From JAYPUG01 sp038117265 (GTDB lineage: Bacteria; Pseudomonadota; Alphaproteobacteria; UBA6615), in assembly GCA_038117265.1 (NCBI GenBank), contig JAYOFO010000002.1, forward strand, positions 59,506 through 123,505: 64,000 bases of DNA. The letters are read 5' to 3'. A program made the position numbers and the translations under genes. The notes beneath the pieces are model-generated. The model was not told the DNA's origin, did not search any database, and worked only from the letters and a program-made list of their open reading frames with translations. Below, piece by piece: positions 57,069 through 64,000 of the stretch (its first letter is position 1; each line of letters opens with the position of its first letter).

Positions 57069-59414
57069 ATGTTTCGCATCCGCCGCATTACCGACGCGTC
57101 GACACCGGCAAACAAGATCGCTGTCGCCGAGGCTCAGTCGATCATTCGCGCCCAGTTTCCCGGCATCGCCGAGTGGGAGATCGAGAAGCTTCCCGCACAG
57201 CTCCACAACCCGCCGCACTACCGGTTTCTCTCGATCCTGTTCGTCGCGGAGGACGGCCGGAACCACGTGCGCGCCTGCGCGCTCCTCCTGTTCGCCCCGG
57301 ACGACCGGTACTGTCTGCTCGACCTTATTTCCGCCGCGCCGGGCGGCCCAGGGCGCGGGGTCGGCGGCGCACTCTACGAACGCGTTCGCGAGGAGGCCGA
57401 AGCGCTCGGCGCGATAGGCCTGTTCTGCGAATGCCTGCCCGACGATCCCGCGCTGAGCCCGGACGAGAAGACGCGCCGGCAGAATACGCGGCGGCTCGGG
57501 TTCTACGAGCAGTTCGGAGTCCGGCCGATTGTCGGCACGGCGTACGAGACCCCGTTGTCGCCTGGCGATCCGGACCCGCCGTATCTGATGTTCGACGGGC
57601 TGGGAAAATTCGGGCTGCCCGAGGCGTCCGCCATGCGGCGCATCGTGCGCTCCATCCTGGAGCGGAAGTACGGCACGGTCTGTCCGCCCGAGTATGTCGA
57701 CAAGGTGGTCCGCTCGTTCCGGGACGGCGCCTATGCGTTGCGCGAACCGCGCTACGTCACCGAAACCGCCGATCACGGCTCGCCCATCCATCGCCTCGCC
57801 AAGGGCATTCCGCTGGTCGTCAACGACCGGCATCTCGACCACCATGTCCACGACCGGGGCTATGTCGAAACGCCGGTCCGCATCCGTTCCATCCTCGCCG
57901 AGCTGGACAAGTCCGGCCTGTTCGAAAAGATTGCGCCGAAATCTTTCGGCGACCGCTACATCCGCGAGGTCCACGACAGCAAGCTCGTGGACTATATCGA
58001 GCGCGCGTGCCGTTCGGTTCCCGCGAACCAGTCGATCTATCCCTACGTCTTCCCGATCCGGAACCAGAGCCGCCCTCCGAAGGAAGCGACCGTCCGGGCC
58101 GGATATTTCTGCATCGACACATTCACGCCGCTGAACGAGAACGCCTATCTCGCCGCGCGCCGCTGCGTCGACTGTGCGCTGACCGCGGCCGAGGCGGTCC
58201 GCGATGGCGCGCACGCCGCCTATGCGCTGGTCCGGCCGCCGGGTCACCATGCCGAGCGCAACGTGTTCGGGGGGTTCTGCTATTTCAACAATGCCGCGAT
58301 CGCGGCCAACTACCTGTCGTCCTACGGGCGCGTGGCATTGCTCGACATCGACTACCACCACGGCAACGGCGCACAGAACATCTTCTATGAGCGCTCCGAC
58401 GTCCTGACGGCGTCGATCCACGGCCATCCGCGCTTCGCATACCCTTACTTCACCGGCTTTCGCGAAGAATCGGGCCGCGGCGCGGGCGCGGGACTCAACG
58501 TCAACCTGCCGCTCCCTGAAACGATCACCGTGGATCAATACCGCGAGACCCTGCACGCGGCCCTCAACCGCATCGCCCGCTTCGAGCCCGACTACCTCGT
58601 CCTCGCCGTGGGTTTCGACACCGCGAACGGCGATCCCACCGGAACCTGGCCGCACCGCGCCAACGACTTCGAGACCATCGGCCGCATGATCGGCGAGACC
58701 GGCCATCCGATCGTCGTCGTGCAGGAGGGTGGCTACAGGATCCGCACTCTGGGCGTGAACGCGCGCCGGTTCTTCGTCGGCCTCAGAGCCGGAATCGAAG
58801 ACCCCAGGCCGTCGTTCGTCCGTCGCAGGAACGAGCGGCCGAGCGCCGCCGGCGACATCACGTGGCGCGAACAGATTCGCCAGGAAGACATCGAGAAGGT
58901 GCGGGCGCTTGTTTCCGGCACCGGCATGTTCACGTCGCCGGAATCCGATATCGCCGCCGAACTGGTCGAGGAACGCATCGCACGCGGCCGCGACAGCGGC
59001 TACGAGTTCATCCTCGCGACGCTCGGCCAGAGGCTTCTGGGATACGCCTGCTTCGGACCGATCCCCGGAACCGACGACCGCCACGACCTGTACTGGATCG
59101 CCGTTCACCCCGAAATGCAGCGCCAGGGGCTGGGTCGCGAGATCATGACGCGCGCCGAGGCCAGAATGCACAGCGAGGGCGCGCGGCGCGTCTACATCGA
59201 CACCTCCACCTCGGCACGCTACGACTCGACGCGCGCCTTCTACGAGCGCTGCGGCTTTCGCCTGGCAGTGGAACTGCCCGACTTCTATCGGGCGGGCGAC
59301 GGCAAGGCGATCTACATGAAGGATCTCGCCGACGTCCAAAAACCGTCGGCGACCGGAACAGCACCGAAGACAGCCGAACCGCGGCGCCCTGCCCGGTCCA
59401 AATCCGGCAGCTAG
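57069..59414 (+). CDS. Three-domain fusion: GNAT acetyltransferase - HDAC/acetylpolyamine deacetylase - GNAT acetyltransferase
   Basis: 781 residues. Residues 1-180: GNAT-like domain with acetyl-CoA loop GGPGRGVGGALYERV near 98. Residues 230-590: zinc deacetylase of the HDAC/acetylpolyamine amidohydrolase superfamily, with catalytic RPPGHHAERN near 392, GGFCYFNNAAIAANYL, zinc ligands in LLDIDYHHGNGAQN near 425 and VLAVGFDTANGDPTG near 518, and the Tyr in VVQEGGYRIRT near 556. Residues 600-755: second GNAT, AVHPEMQRQGLGREIM near 683. Acetylation and deacetylation in one chain, behind kamA and two ligases, suggests use of acetyl as a protecting group or N-acetyl-beta-lysine chemistry. Basic C-terminal tail. 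Stop shared in CTAG. Confidence 0.9.
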   Translation: MFRIRRITDASTPANKIAVAEAQSIIRAQFPGIAEWEIEKLPAQLHNPPHYRFLSILFVAEDGRNHVRACALLLFAPDDRYCLLDLISAAPGGPGRGVGGALYERVREEAEALGAIGLFCECLPDDPALSPDEKTRRQNTRRLGFYEQFGVRPIVGTAYETPLSPGDPDPPYLMFDGLGKFGLPEASAMRRIVRSILERKYGTVCPPEYVDKVVRSFRDGAYALREPRYVTETADHGSPIHRLAKGIPLVVNDRHLDHHVHDRGYVETPVRIRSILAELDKSGLFEKIAPKSFGDRYIREVHDSKLVDYIERACRSVPANQSIYPYVFPIRNQSRPPKEATVRAGYFCIDTFTPLNENAYLAARRCVDCALTAAEAVRDGAHAAYALVRPPGHHAERNVFGGFCYFNNAAIAANYLSSYGRVALLDIDYHHGNGAQNIFYERSDVLTASIHGHPRFAYPYFTGFREESGRGAGAGLNVNLPLPETITVDQYRETLHAALNRIARFEPDYLVLAVGFDTANGDPTGTWPHRANDFETIGRMIGETGHPIVVVQEGGYRIRTLGVNARRFFVGLRAGIEDPRPSFVRRRNERPSAAGDITWREQIRQEDIEKVRALVSGTGMFTSPESDIAAELVEERIARGRDSGYEFILATLGQRLLGYACFGPIPGTDDRHDLYWIAVHPEMQRQGLGREIMTRAEARMHSEGARRVYIDTSTSARYDSTRAFYERCGFRLAVELPDFYRAGDGKAIYMKDLADVQKPSATGTAPKTAEPRRPARSKSGS

Positions 59415-60853
59415 GCCGGCGCACCCGGGTCGCGCGGCACCAGCGGCGTCAGCTTTCCGAGGCCTGCGATTTCCTCGAACTTCGCGGCATGGCGCAACAG
59501 TTCCGCCTCGCCAAACGGCCGGCCGACGAGCTGCAGTCCGACCGGCAGGCCGCTCTCGGTGAACCCGCACGGCACCGAAATCGCCGGGCACCCCGTCAGC
59601 GTGATGGCATAGGTGATGTAGATCCAGTCGACATAGTTGTCGAAGGCGTGCCCATCGACCTCGGTCACGTAGCGGATGTCGACATCGAAGGGCGGCACGA
59701 TGGCGGCCGGCAGCGCCAGAACGTCGTGGTCGCCGAACCAGTCCGCGACCCGGTGGCAAAGCGCGGTGCGCGCGATCGCGGCGCGGCCGACCGCGCCCGC
59801 CGACAACGCCATCCCCTTCTCGACCTGCCAGACCATCTCGGGCTTGAGCTGATCGCGATGGTTGTCGAGCAGCGGCGCGGCGATGGCCGCGAACAGGGCC
59901 GCACGCAGCGTCTGGAACATGTCCATCGCGCCGGTGAAGTCGGGACACGCCGCCTCGACCGTCGCGCCCGCCTCTGCGAACCGGTTCGCCGCGGCCTCGC
60001 AGATCGCGGCCACTTCCGGGTCGACGGGGCCGATGCCCAGGTTCGGCGTGAAGCCGACGCGCACCGGCGCCTTCGGGGCCTGCGCGGCGGCGAGGAAGGG
60101 CGTGTCGGGACGCGGCAGGGATTTCGGGTCGTGCAGATGCCGCCCGCACTGGGCATCCAGCATCAGCGCTACATCGGCGACGGTGCGCGCCAGCGGCCCC
60201 TCGGCCACGAGCGATTGGTGGATGTCCTGCCACATCAGCCCGTCGCCCTGGGCGACCCGGCCGACCGACGGCCGCAGGCCGACGATGGAGCAGAAGCTCG
60301 CGGGCGTGCGCAGCGAGCCGCCGAGATCGTTGCCCGTCGCCAGCCACGACATGCCGGTGGCGACCGAGACGGCCGACCCGCCCGACGAGCCGCCGCAGGT
60401 CATCGCCGTGTTCCACGGGTTGCGGGTCTTGCCGAACACCTCGTTGAAGGTGTTGGCACCGGCGCCGAACTCCGGCGTGTTCGCCTTGCCCAGCACGATT
60501 GCACCGCTGCGCTTCAGCGTGGCGACCATCACCTCGTCGCACGCCGGCACATTGTCGGCGAAGACCGGCGAGCCGAAGGTGGTGCGCACGCCCGCCGTCT
60601 CGTTCAGATCCTTGACCACCACCGGCAGCCCGGCGAGCCAGCCGGGGCCGTCGCCCGCCGCCACGTCGAAGCCCCGGGCGGTCTCGCGCGCCTGATCGAG
60701 GCAGGGGGTGACGACCGCGTTGACGGCCTCGTTCACTTCAGCGATGCGCGCGGCCGCGGCCTCCACCAGTTCGAGCGGCGAGACCTCGCCCGCGCGAAGG
60801 CGGGCGACGGCCTCGACCGCGTCGAGTGCGATCAATTCGTCATTGGCGGACAT
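59411..60853 (-). CDS. Amidase signature family hydrolase
   Basis: 480 residues. The Ser-cisSer-Lys triad is visible: Lys in VVKDLNETAGVRTTFGS near residue 79, cis-Ser and nucleophile Ser in GGSSGGSAVSVATG near 152 and NDLGGSLRTPASF near 172. The whole length, with GFTPNLGIGPVDPEV and GCPAISVPCGFTESGLPVG, is typical of aryl or aliphatic amidases of this family. Cytosolic hydrolysis of an amide to acid and ammonia. Second gene of the minus-strand pair after the esterase (18-base gap); convergent with the kamA operon, sharing its stop in a CTAG. Confidence 0.93.
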   Translation of the reverse strand: MSANDELIALDAVEAVARLRAGEVSPLELVEAAAARIAEVNEAVNAVVTPCLDQARETARGFDVAAGDGPGWLAGLPVVVKDLNETAGVRTTFGSPVFADNVPACDEVMVATLKRSGAIVLGKANTPEFGAGANTFNEVFGKTRNPWNTAMTCGGSSGGSAVSVATGMSWLATGNDLGGSLRTPASFCSIVGLRPSVGRVAQGDGLMWQDIHQSLVAEGPLARTVADVALMLDAQCGRHLHDPKSLPRPDTPFLAAAQAPKAPVRVGFTPNLGIGPVDPEVAAICEAAANRFAEAGATVEAACPDFTGAMDMFQTLRAALFAAIAAPLLDNHRDQLKPEMVWQVEKGMALSAGAVGRAAIARTALCHRVADWFGDHDVLALPAAIVPPFDVDIRYVTEVDGHAFDNYVDWIYITYAITLTGCPAISVPCGFTESGLPVGLQLVGRPFGEAELLRHAAKFEEIAGLGKLTPLVPRDPGAPA

Positions 60854-60871
60854 GGGGACGAGCTCGCGCGA

Positions 60872-62140
60872 TCAGTCATTTCTGATGCCGGCCGGTCCGA
60901 GCTGTTCGGGCATCAGACCCGTCGGCGCCCCGATCCGTTCGGGCAGCGTGAAGCCGCCCGACATCTGATCGACATAGGGGCCGATACCGGAATGCTCGGG
61001 CACCAGGATTTCGCGCCGGTGGTCGGGCGCGATCTTGCCGGCGAACACGTCGTTGATCCAGTCGGCGAGGTAGCCGTAGAAATCGATCCCGCCGAAATTC
61101 GGGCGGTTGCGCGGGTTGTGGAAGTCGTTCTCGATCACCCACAGCTCCTTAGGCGCCGGCACCTTCTCGTAGATCGGCAGCACCGTGTCGAGCGGCGCCA
61201 GCGGGTCGTACTCGCCAGTCACCTGCAGCGCCGGGCACTTCACCTTATCGGCCACATCGTCGAGCACCATCTTGGAGGCGAACTCGTCGAACTCGTCCTC
61301 GTCGTGGATGCCGGCCATGTACATGAACACCTGCTTGAAGCGCGGCGAGGCCTGCTCGAATATCGCCGTCTTGGGGCCGTAGCAGGCGGCCGCCGTGGCA
61401 ACCGCCTTGACCCGATCGTCGAGGGCGGCAAGCCGCATGCCCCAGTAGGAGCCCATGGAGAAACCCGACACCGCGATCCGGTCGGGATCGACCTCGGGCC
61501 GCGCGCACAGATAGTCGATGGCGGCGGAGCCGGCGCGCTCGTAATTGTCGAGCGTGACGCGAATCTTGCGGATGTTCGACGTCCCCTGCCCCGGCCCGTC
61601 GAGATGCAGGCAGTTGAGCCCGCGGTTGACGAAGGGATGGTTGAGCGCGTCGACGAACGCCTCCTTGGTCATGTCCATGCCCGGGCAGAACACCACCGTC
61701 GGCGCCTTCTCGGCACCCGGCACCATATGGAGCACACCCTGGATGTAGTTGCCCTCGAACGGAATCTCGACCCGCTCGATGGGGTGCGATGCGTACTGCA
61801 TGACCTTGTCGAAGCACTTCAGCAGCATGCCGTGGAGGTAGATCTTCTCGGGGTTGTCGTCCTCGAAGATAGTGTGCTGCGCCTCGCGGTAATGCTCGGA
61901 CGCGACCCAGTAGAGCTCGGCAGCCGTCTGGGTGTGGCCCGCCTTTTCCGCCGCTTCGGCGATCGCGACGACGTGGCGCGCATGCTTGTCGACGATGCGG
62001 TGGATCTGGGCGTAGGACTTCACCTCGGGCGGGACGATCCGGTTGTCATAAGCGAAGTTCTGGACCCGGCCGGTGGTCTTGATGATCCAGTCCAGCATCC
62101 ACTGCTGGTTGTCGCGGCGGCGTTCGGTCTGCTTCGACAT
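60872..62140 (-). CDS. Alpha/beta hydrolase, FrsA / dihydroxypseudooxynicotine-hydrolase-like
   Basis: 422 residues. Long helical N-terminal cap (residues 1-140: MLDWIIKTTGRVQNFAYDNR, AAELYWVASEHYREAQHT) then the alpha/beta core with PTVVFCPGMDMTKEA near 150, HLDGPGQGTSN near 178, nucleophile elbow VSGFSMGSYWGMRL near 218 and the Asp in VTGEYDPLAPLDTVL near 305. This shape is that of C-C bond hydrolases acting on nicotine or diketone-type compounds and of FrsA-like esterases. Precedes the amidase gene; the two may act in sequence. Confidence 0.88.
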   Translation of the reverse strand: MSKQTERRRDNQQWMLDWIIKTTGRVQNFAYDNRIVPPEVKSYAQIHRIVDKHARHVVAIAEAAEKAGHTQTAAELYWVASEHYREAQHTIFEDDNPEKIYLHGMLLKCFDKVMQYASHPIERVEIPFEGNYIQGVLHMVPGAEKAPTVVFCPGMDMTKEAFVDALNHPFVNRGLNCLHLDGPGQGTSNIRKIRVTLDNYERAGSAAIDYLCARPEVDPDRIAVSGFSMGSYWGMRLAALDDRVKAVATAAACYGPKTAIFEQASPRFKQVFMYMAGIHDEDEFDEFASKMVLDDVADKVKCPALQVTGEYDPLAPLDTVLPIYEKVPAPKELWVIENDFHNPRNRPNFGGIDFYGYLADWINDVFAGKIAPDHRREILVPEHSGIGPYVDQMSGGFTLPERIGAPTGLMPEQLGPAGIRND

Positions 62141-62300
62141 CGTGCTTGTCCCCCTCCGTATAAGGTCGTGCGTTCAGGTCTGATGCCCGGCTTTTTGGTT
62201 TGGCGGTGCGCCTGCGGCCTCTATACAGAGACGTTGGGGGCTTGAAAAGCCGGCCCCGATTCATCCGTTCGACCACTCTCGCCCCCTGCCGAGCGCCCGC

Positions 62301-63494
62301 ATGTCCGCCCCGCGCGATTTCAAGCTGATCGTCGTTCTCGCGCTCATCGCCGGGCTGGGCCCCATCACCATCCACGTGATCCTGCCGGTCCTGCCGACGC
62401 TGGAGGCAACCTTCCAGGCCAGCAATGCCCTGGTGCAGCTGACCCTGACCCTGGCGGTCGTCGTCATGGCGATCTCGACCATCGCCTACGGCCCCGCGGC
62501 CGACCGCTACGGGCGTAAGCCCGTCGCCATCTTCGGCCTGATCGTCTTCATCGGGGGCAGCGGCATCTGCATCTGGTCGCCCGACATCGAGACCCTGATC
62601 CTCGGGCGGGTGGTTCAGGCCTTCGGCGGCGGCGCCGGAATGGTCGTCAGCCGCGCGATCATCCGCGACCTCTACAGCCGCGAGCAATCGGCCAAGATCA
62701 TCGGCCACGTCATGTCGGTGGTCGTGCTCGCCCCCATTCTCGCCCCGGTGATCGGCGGGTTCATCGTCGAGTTCGCCGGCTGGCACTGGGTCTTCGCGCT
62801 GGCGACCGCGATGGGCATGATCGCCCTTGTCGTCGTCATTCCCGGCATCCGCGAGACCCACGTCCCCGTCGGGGGCGGCAACCTGTTCATCCAGATGCTG
62901 CGGGCCTTTCCGGGCCTGCTGCGCACGCCCGCCTTCGTCGCCTATGCGGGCTATGCCGGCTGCGGCATGGGCATGTTCATGGTGATCGCGGGCGGTATGC
63001 CGTTCGTGATGATCGAGGTGTTCGACCGCTCGCCATCGGCGTTCGGCCTGTTCTTCATGTTCCTGACCTCGAGCTTCTTCATCGGCACGGTCTTGAGCTC
63101 GCGGCTCACCGAGCGGATCGGCATCGACCGGATGATCCGGATCGGCAGCGCCGGGGCCGCCACCTTCGCGCTGCTCGTGCCCGCCCTGGTGATCGCCGGA
63201 TGGAACACCCCCTGGGCGGTCTTCCTGCCGGGATTCTGCATCGGCCTGTTCCACGGCCTGGCCATGCCGAATGCCCAGGCCGGCGCCGTCAGCGTCAATC
63301 CGGCCGTCGCCGGCTCGGCTTCGGGCCTGCTGATGTTCCTGCAGATGTCCGTGGGCGCGGGCTTCGGCCAGGTTTCGGGCATGTTGCCCCATGACGGTTT
63401 GCTGCCGGTCGCCCTGCTCGTCGGGGTGGCGGGCGCCGGCAGTTTCCTGCTCTACAATATCCCGATGTGGCGGGTCGGCAGGAGGACATCATGA
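62301..63494 (+). CDS. Bcr/CflA family MFS drug efflux transporter
   Basis: 397 residues with twelve hydrophobic segments. Signatures: PVLPTLEATFQASNALVQLT near residue 30, YGPAADRYGRKPVAIFGL near 66, LGRVVQAFGGGAGMVVSRAI near 99, IIRDLYSREQ, and VLAPILAPVIGGFIVEFAGW near 140. Bcr/CflA proteins export chloramphenicol, bicyclomycin or small metabolites with proton antiport. The stop overlaps the ankyrin gene start (ATGA). Confidence 0.92.
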   Translation: MSAPRDFKLIVVLALIAGLGPITIHVILPVLPTLEATFQASNALVQLTLTLAVVVMAISTIAYGPAADRYGRKPVAIFGLIVFIGGSGICIWSPDIETLILGRVVQAFGGGAGMVVSRAIIRDLYSREQSAKIIGHVMSVVVLAPILAPVIGGFIVEFAGWHWVFALATAMGMIALVVVIPGIRETHVPVGGGNLFIQMLRAFPGLLRTPAFVAYAGYAGCGMGMFMVIAGGMPFVMIEVFDRSPSAFGLFFMFLTSSFFIGTVLSSRLTERIGIDRMIRIGSAGAATFALLVPALVIAGWNTPWAVFLPGFCIGLFHGLAMPNAQAGAVSVNPAVAGSASGLLMFLQMSVGAGFGQVSGMLPHDGLLPVALLVGVAGAGSFLLYNIPMWRVGRRTS

Positions 63495-64000
63495 TATCGG
63501 CACACTGGAGAACCTTCCTGGCCGCCGCGGCCCTCGCCGCCGGCCTCGGCATGCCGGCGTCCGCCCAGGTGCCGCCCGGCGCGGTCGAGATCGCGGCCTA
63601 TGACGGGCTGCACAAGGCCGCGGCAACCGGCGATGTCGAAACGGTTCGCGCGCTGGTCGCGGCTGGCGCGAACCTCGATGCGCGCGACGCGCATGGGCGA
63701 ACCGCGCTCATGGTCGCCGCCCATTTCGGCCACCATGCGGCGGCCCAGGCGCTGATCGAGGCGGTCGCCTACGACCCGACCATGATCGAAATCGCCCTGG
63801 CAGGCGGCGGCGATCCGACCCTCGTCACCAGCCGCTATGCCGGGACGGCCCTGATCGCCGCGGCGCATCTGGGCCACGACGCGGTGGTCCGCACCCTGAT
63901 CGACGGCGGAGCACCGCTCGACCATGTGAACAACCTCGCCTGGACGGCGCTGATCGAGGCGATCGTGCTGGGCAATGGCGGGGCGCGCCACATCGCCACC
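63491..64000 (+). CDS. Ankyrin-repeat protein with signal peptide (3' end cut by window edge)
   Basis: 170 residues visible. Signal peptide: MISAHWRTFLAAAALAAGLG, then MPASAQ with cleavage near residue 26. Ankyrin repeats follow: GLHKAAATGDVETVRALVAA, DARDAHGRTALMVAAHFGHH, AGTALIAAAHLGHDAVVRTL, and NNLAWTALIEAIVLG at the edge. Periplasmic ankyrin proteins often protect or bind other proteins (catalase-associated AnkB type). The start overlaps the exporter stop by ATGA. Confidence 0.88.
   Translation, partial: MISAHWRTFLAAAALAAGLGMPASAQVPPGAVEIAAYDGLHKAAATGDVETVRALVAAGANLDARDAHGRTALMVAAHFGHHAAAQALIEAVAYDPTMIEIALAGGGDPTLVTSRYAGTALIAAAHLGHDAVVRTLIDGGAPLDHVNNLAWTALIEAIVLGNGGARHIAT

Noticed and set aside
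57015..60542. A 1175-codon open frame on the minus strand across the kamA-operon fusion gene
   Set aside because: It is the antisense frame of real genes with strong motifs; long antisense frames are common in GC-rich DNA, and the translation is low-complexity Arg/Ala/Val/His text without domains.
58862..62245. A 1127-codon open frame on the plus strand over the amidase and esterase genes
   Set aside because: Antisense or frame shadow of the amidase and hydrolase; no recognisable domain.
1..64000. TGA or TAG reassigned as a sense codon
   Set aside because: TGA and TAG end many genes at sensible lengths with overlapping starts of the next gene (for example 55072-55074, 56088-56090, 63492-63494, and the four CTAG junctions).
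1..64000. CRISPR arrays, tRNA or rRNA genes, insertion sequences, phage genes
   Set aside because: No regularly spaced repeats, no cloverleaf or rRNA-like stretches, and no transposase, integrase or phage motifs were seen on either strand.

Overview
The window is GC-rich, gene-dense DNA from a chromosome that looks alphaproteobacterial, most likely a free-living, Rhodospirillales-like heterotroph. This placement rests on codon use, the fixGHI remnant, an FNR/FixK-type box and the general gene content; there is no rRNA or tRNA in the window to test it. I see no CRISPR array, IS element or integrase, and no gene-free stretch longer than about 300 bases.

Layout. 1-9.3 kb: a class II aldolase, a GlcD-type FAD oxidase and a CaiB CoA-transferase, then a minus-strand operon (two Gfo/Idh/MocA oxidoreductases, a VOC protein, a quinone oxidoreductase, a broken DUF1761 gene) and two tandem 3-hydroxyisobutyrate-dehydrogenase-like genes. 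9.3-20.8 kb: a small methyltransferase, a GST with an in-frame UGA at its catalytic cysteine codon, a YCII protein, a ketopantoate-reductase-like gene, a MaoC-like hydratase, a further Gfo/Idh gene, a secreted protein, an EamA exporter, an unpartnered CoxL-like molybdenum hydroxylase and a tandem pair of flavin-dependent LLM oxidoreductases. 20.9-36.9 kb: LysR and GntR regulators, an unpartnered sugar-ABC permease, an enolase-superfamily enzyme with a 3-hydroxyacyl-CoA dehydrogenase, an enoyl-CoA hydratase/CaiB/hydrolase operon, transporters and a BisC-like molybdoenzyme. 37-38.3 kb: a scar joining a PAS sensor to a response regulator, and a broken 3-hydroxyanthranilate dioxygenase gene. 38.3-44.6 kb: an aminotransferase, an EamA exporter, and an operon of an aryl-CoA-ligase-like enzyme, hydrolase, cupin and RutD/RutC-like proteins. 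44.7-46.9 kb: a mosaic in which a fixG-fixH-fixI remnant sits between the start of a VOC gene and the end of a YeaQ-like gene. 47-53.4 kb: housekeeping-type genes (MBL hydrolase, pirin, pdxA) and a chemotaxis receptor beside a PAS gene with a premature UGA. 53.65-59.4 kb: a tightly coupled operon of lysine 2,3-aminomutase, two ATP-grasp ligases and a GNAT-deacetylase-GNAT fusion. 59.4-64 kb: an amidase, an esterase, a Bcr/CflA exporter and an ankyrin protein cut by the window end.

Most of the window is small-molecule catabolism: NAD(P)- and flavin-dependent dehydrogenases, CoA-transferases and ligases, hydratases and exporters in short operons. Three things stand out. The kamA/ATP-grasp/GNAT-HDAC-GNAT operon reads as a coherent beta-lysine-based biosynthetic unit that I cannot match to a described pathway. 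The GST is a candidate selenoprotein. There is also an unusual density of broken genes for such compact DNA (nonsense codons at Trp positions, fusion scars, an internal deletion), which could be real decay or an assembly artefact.
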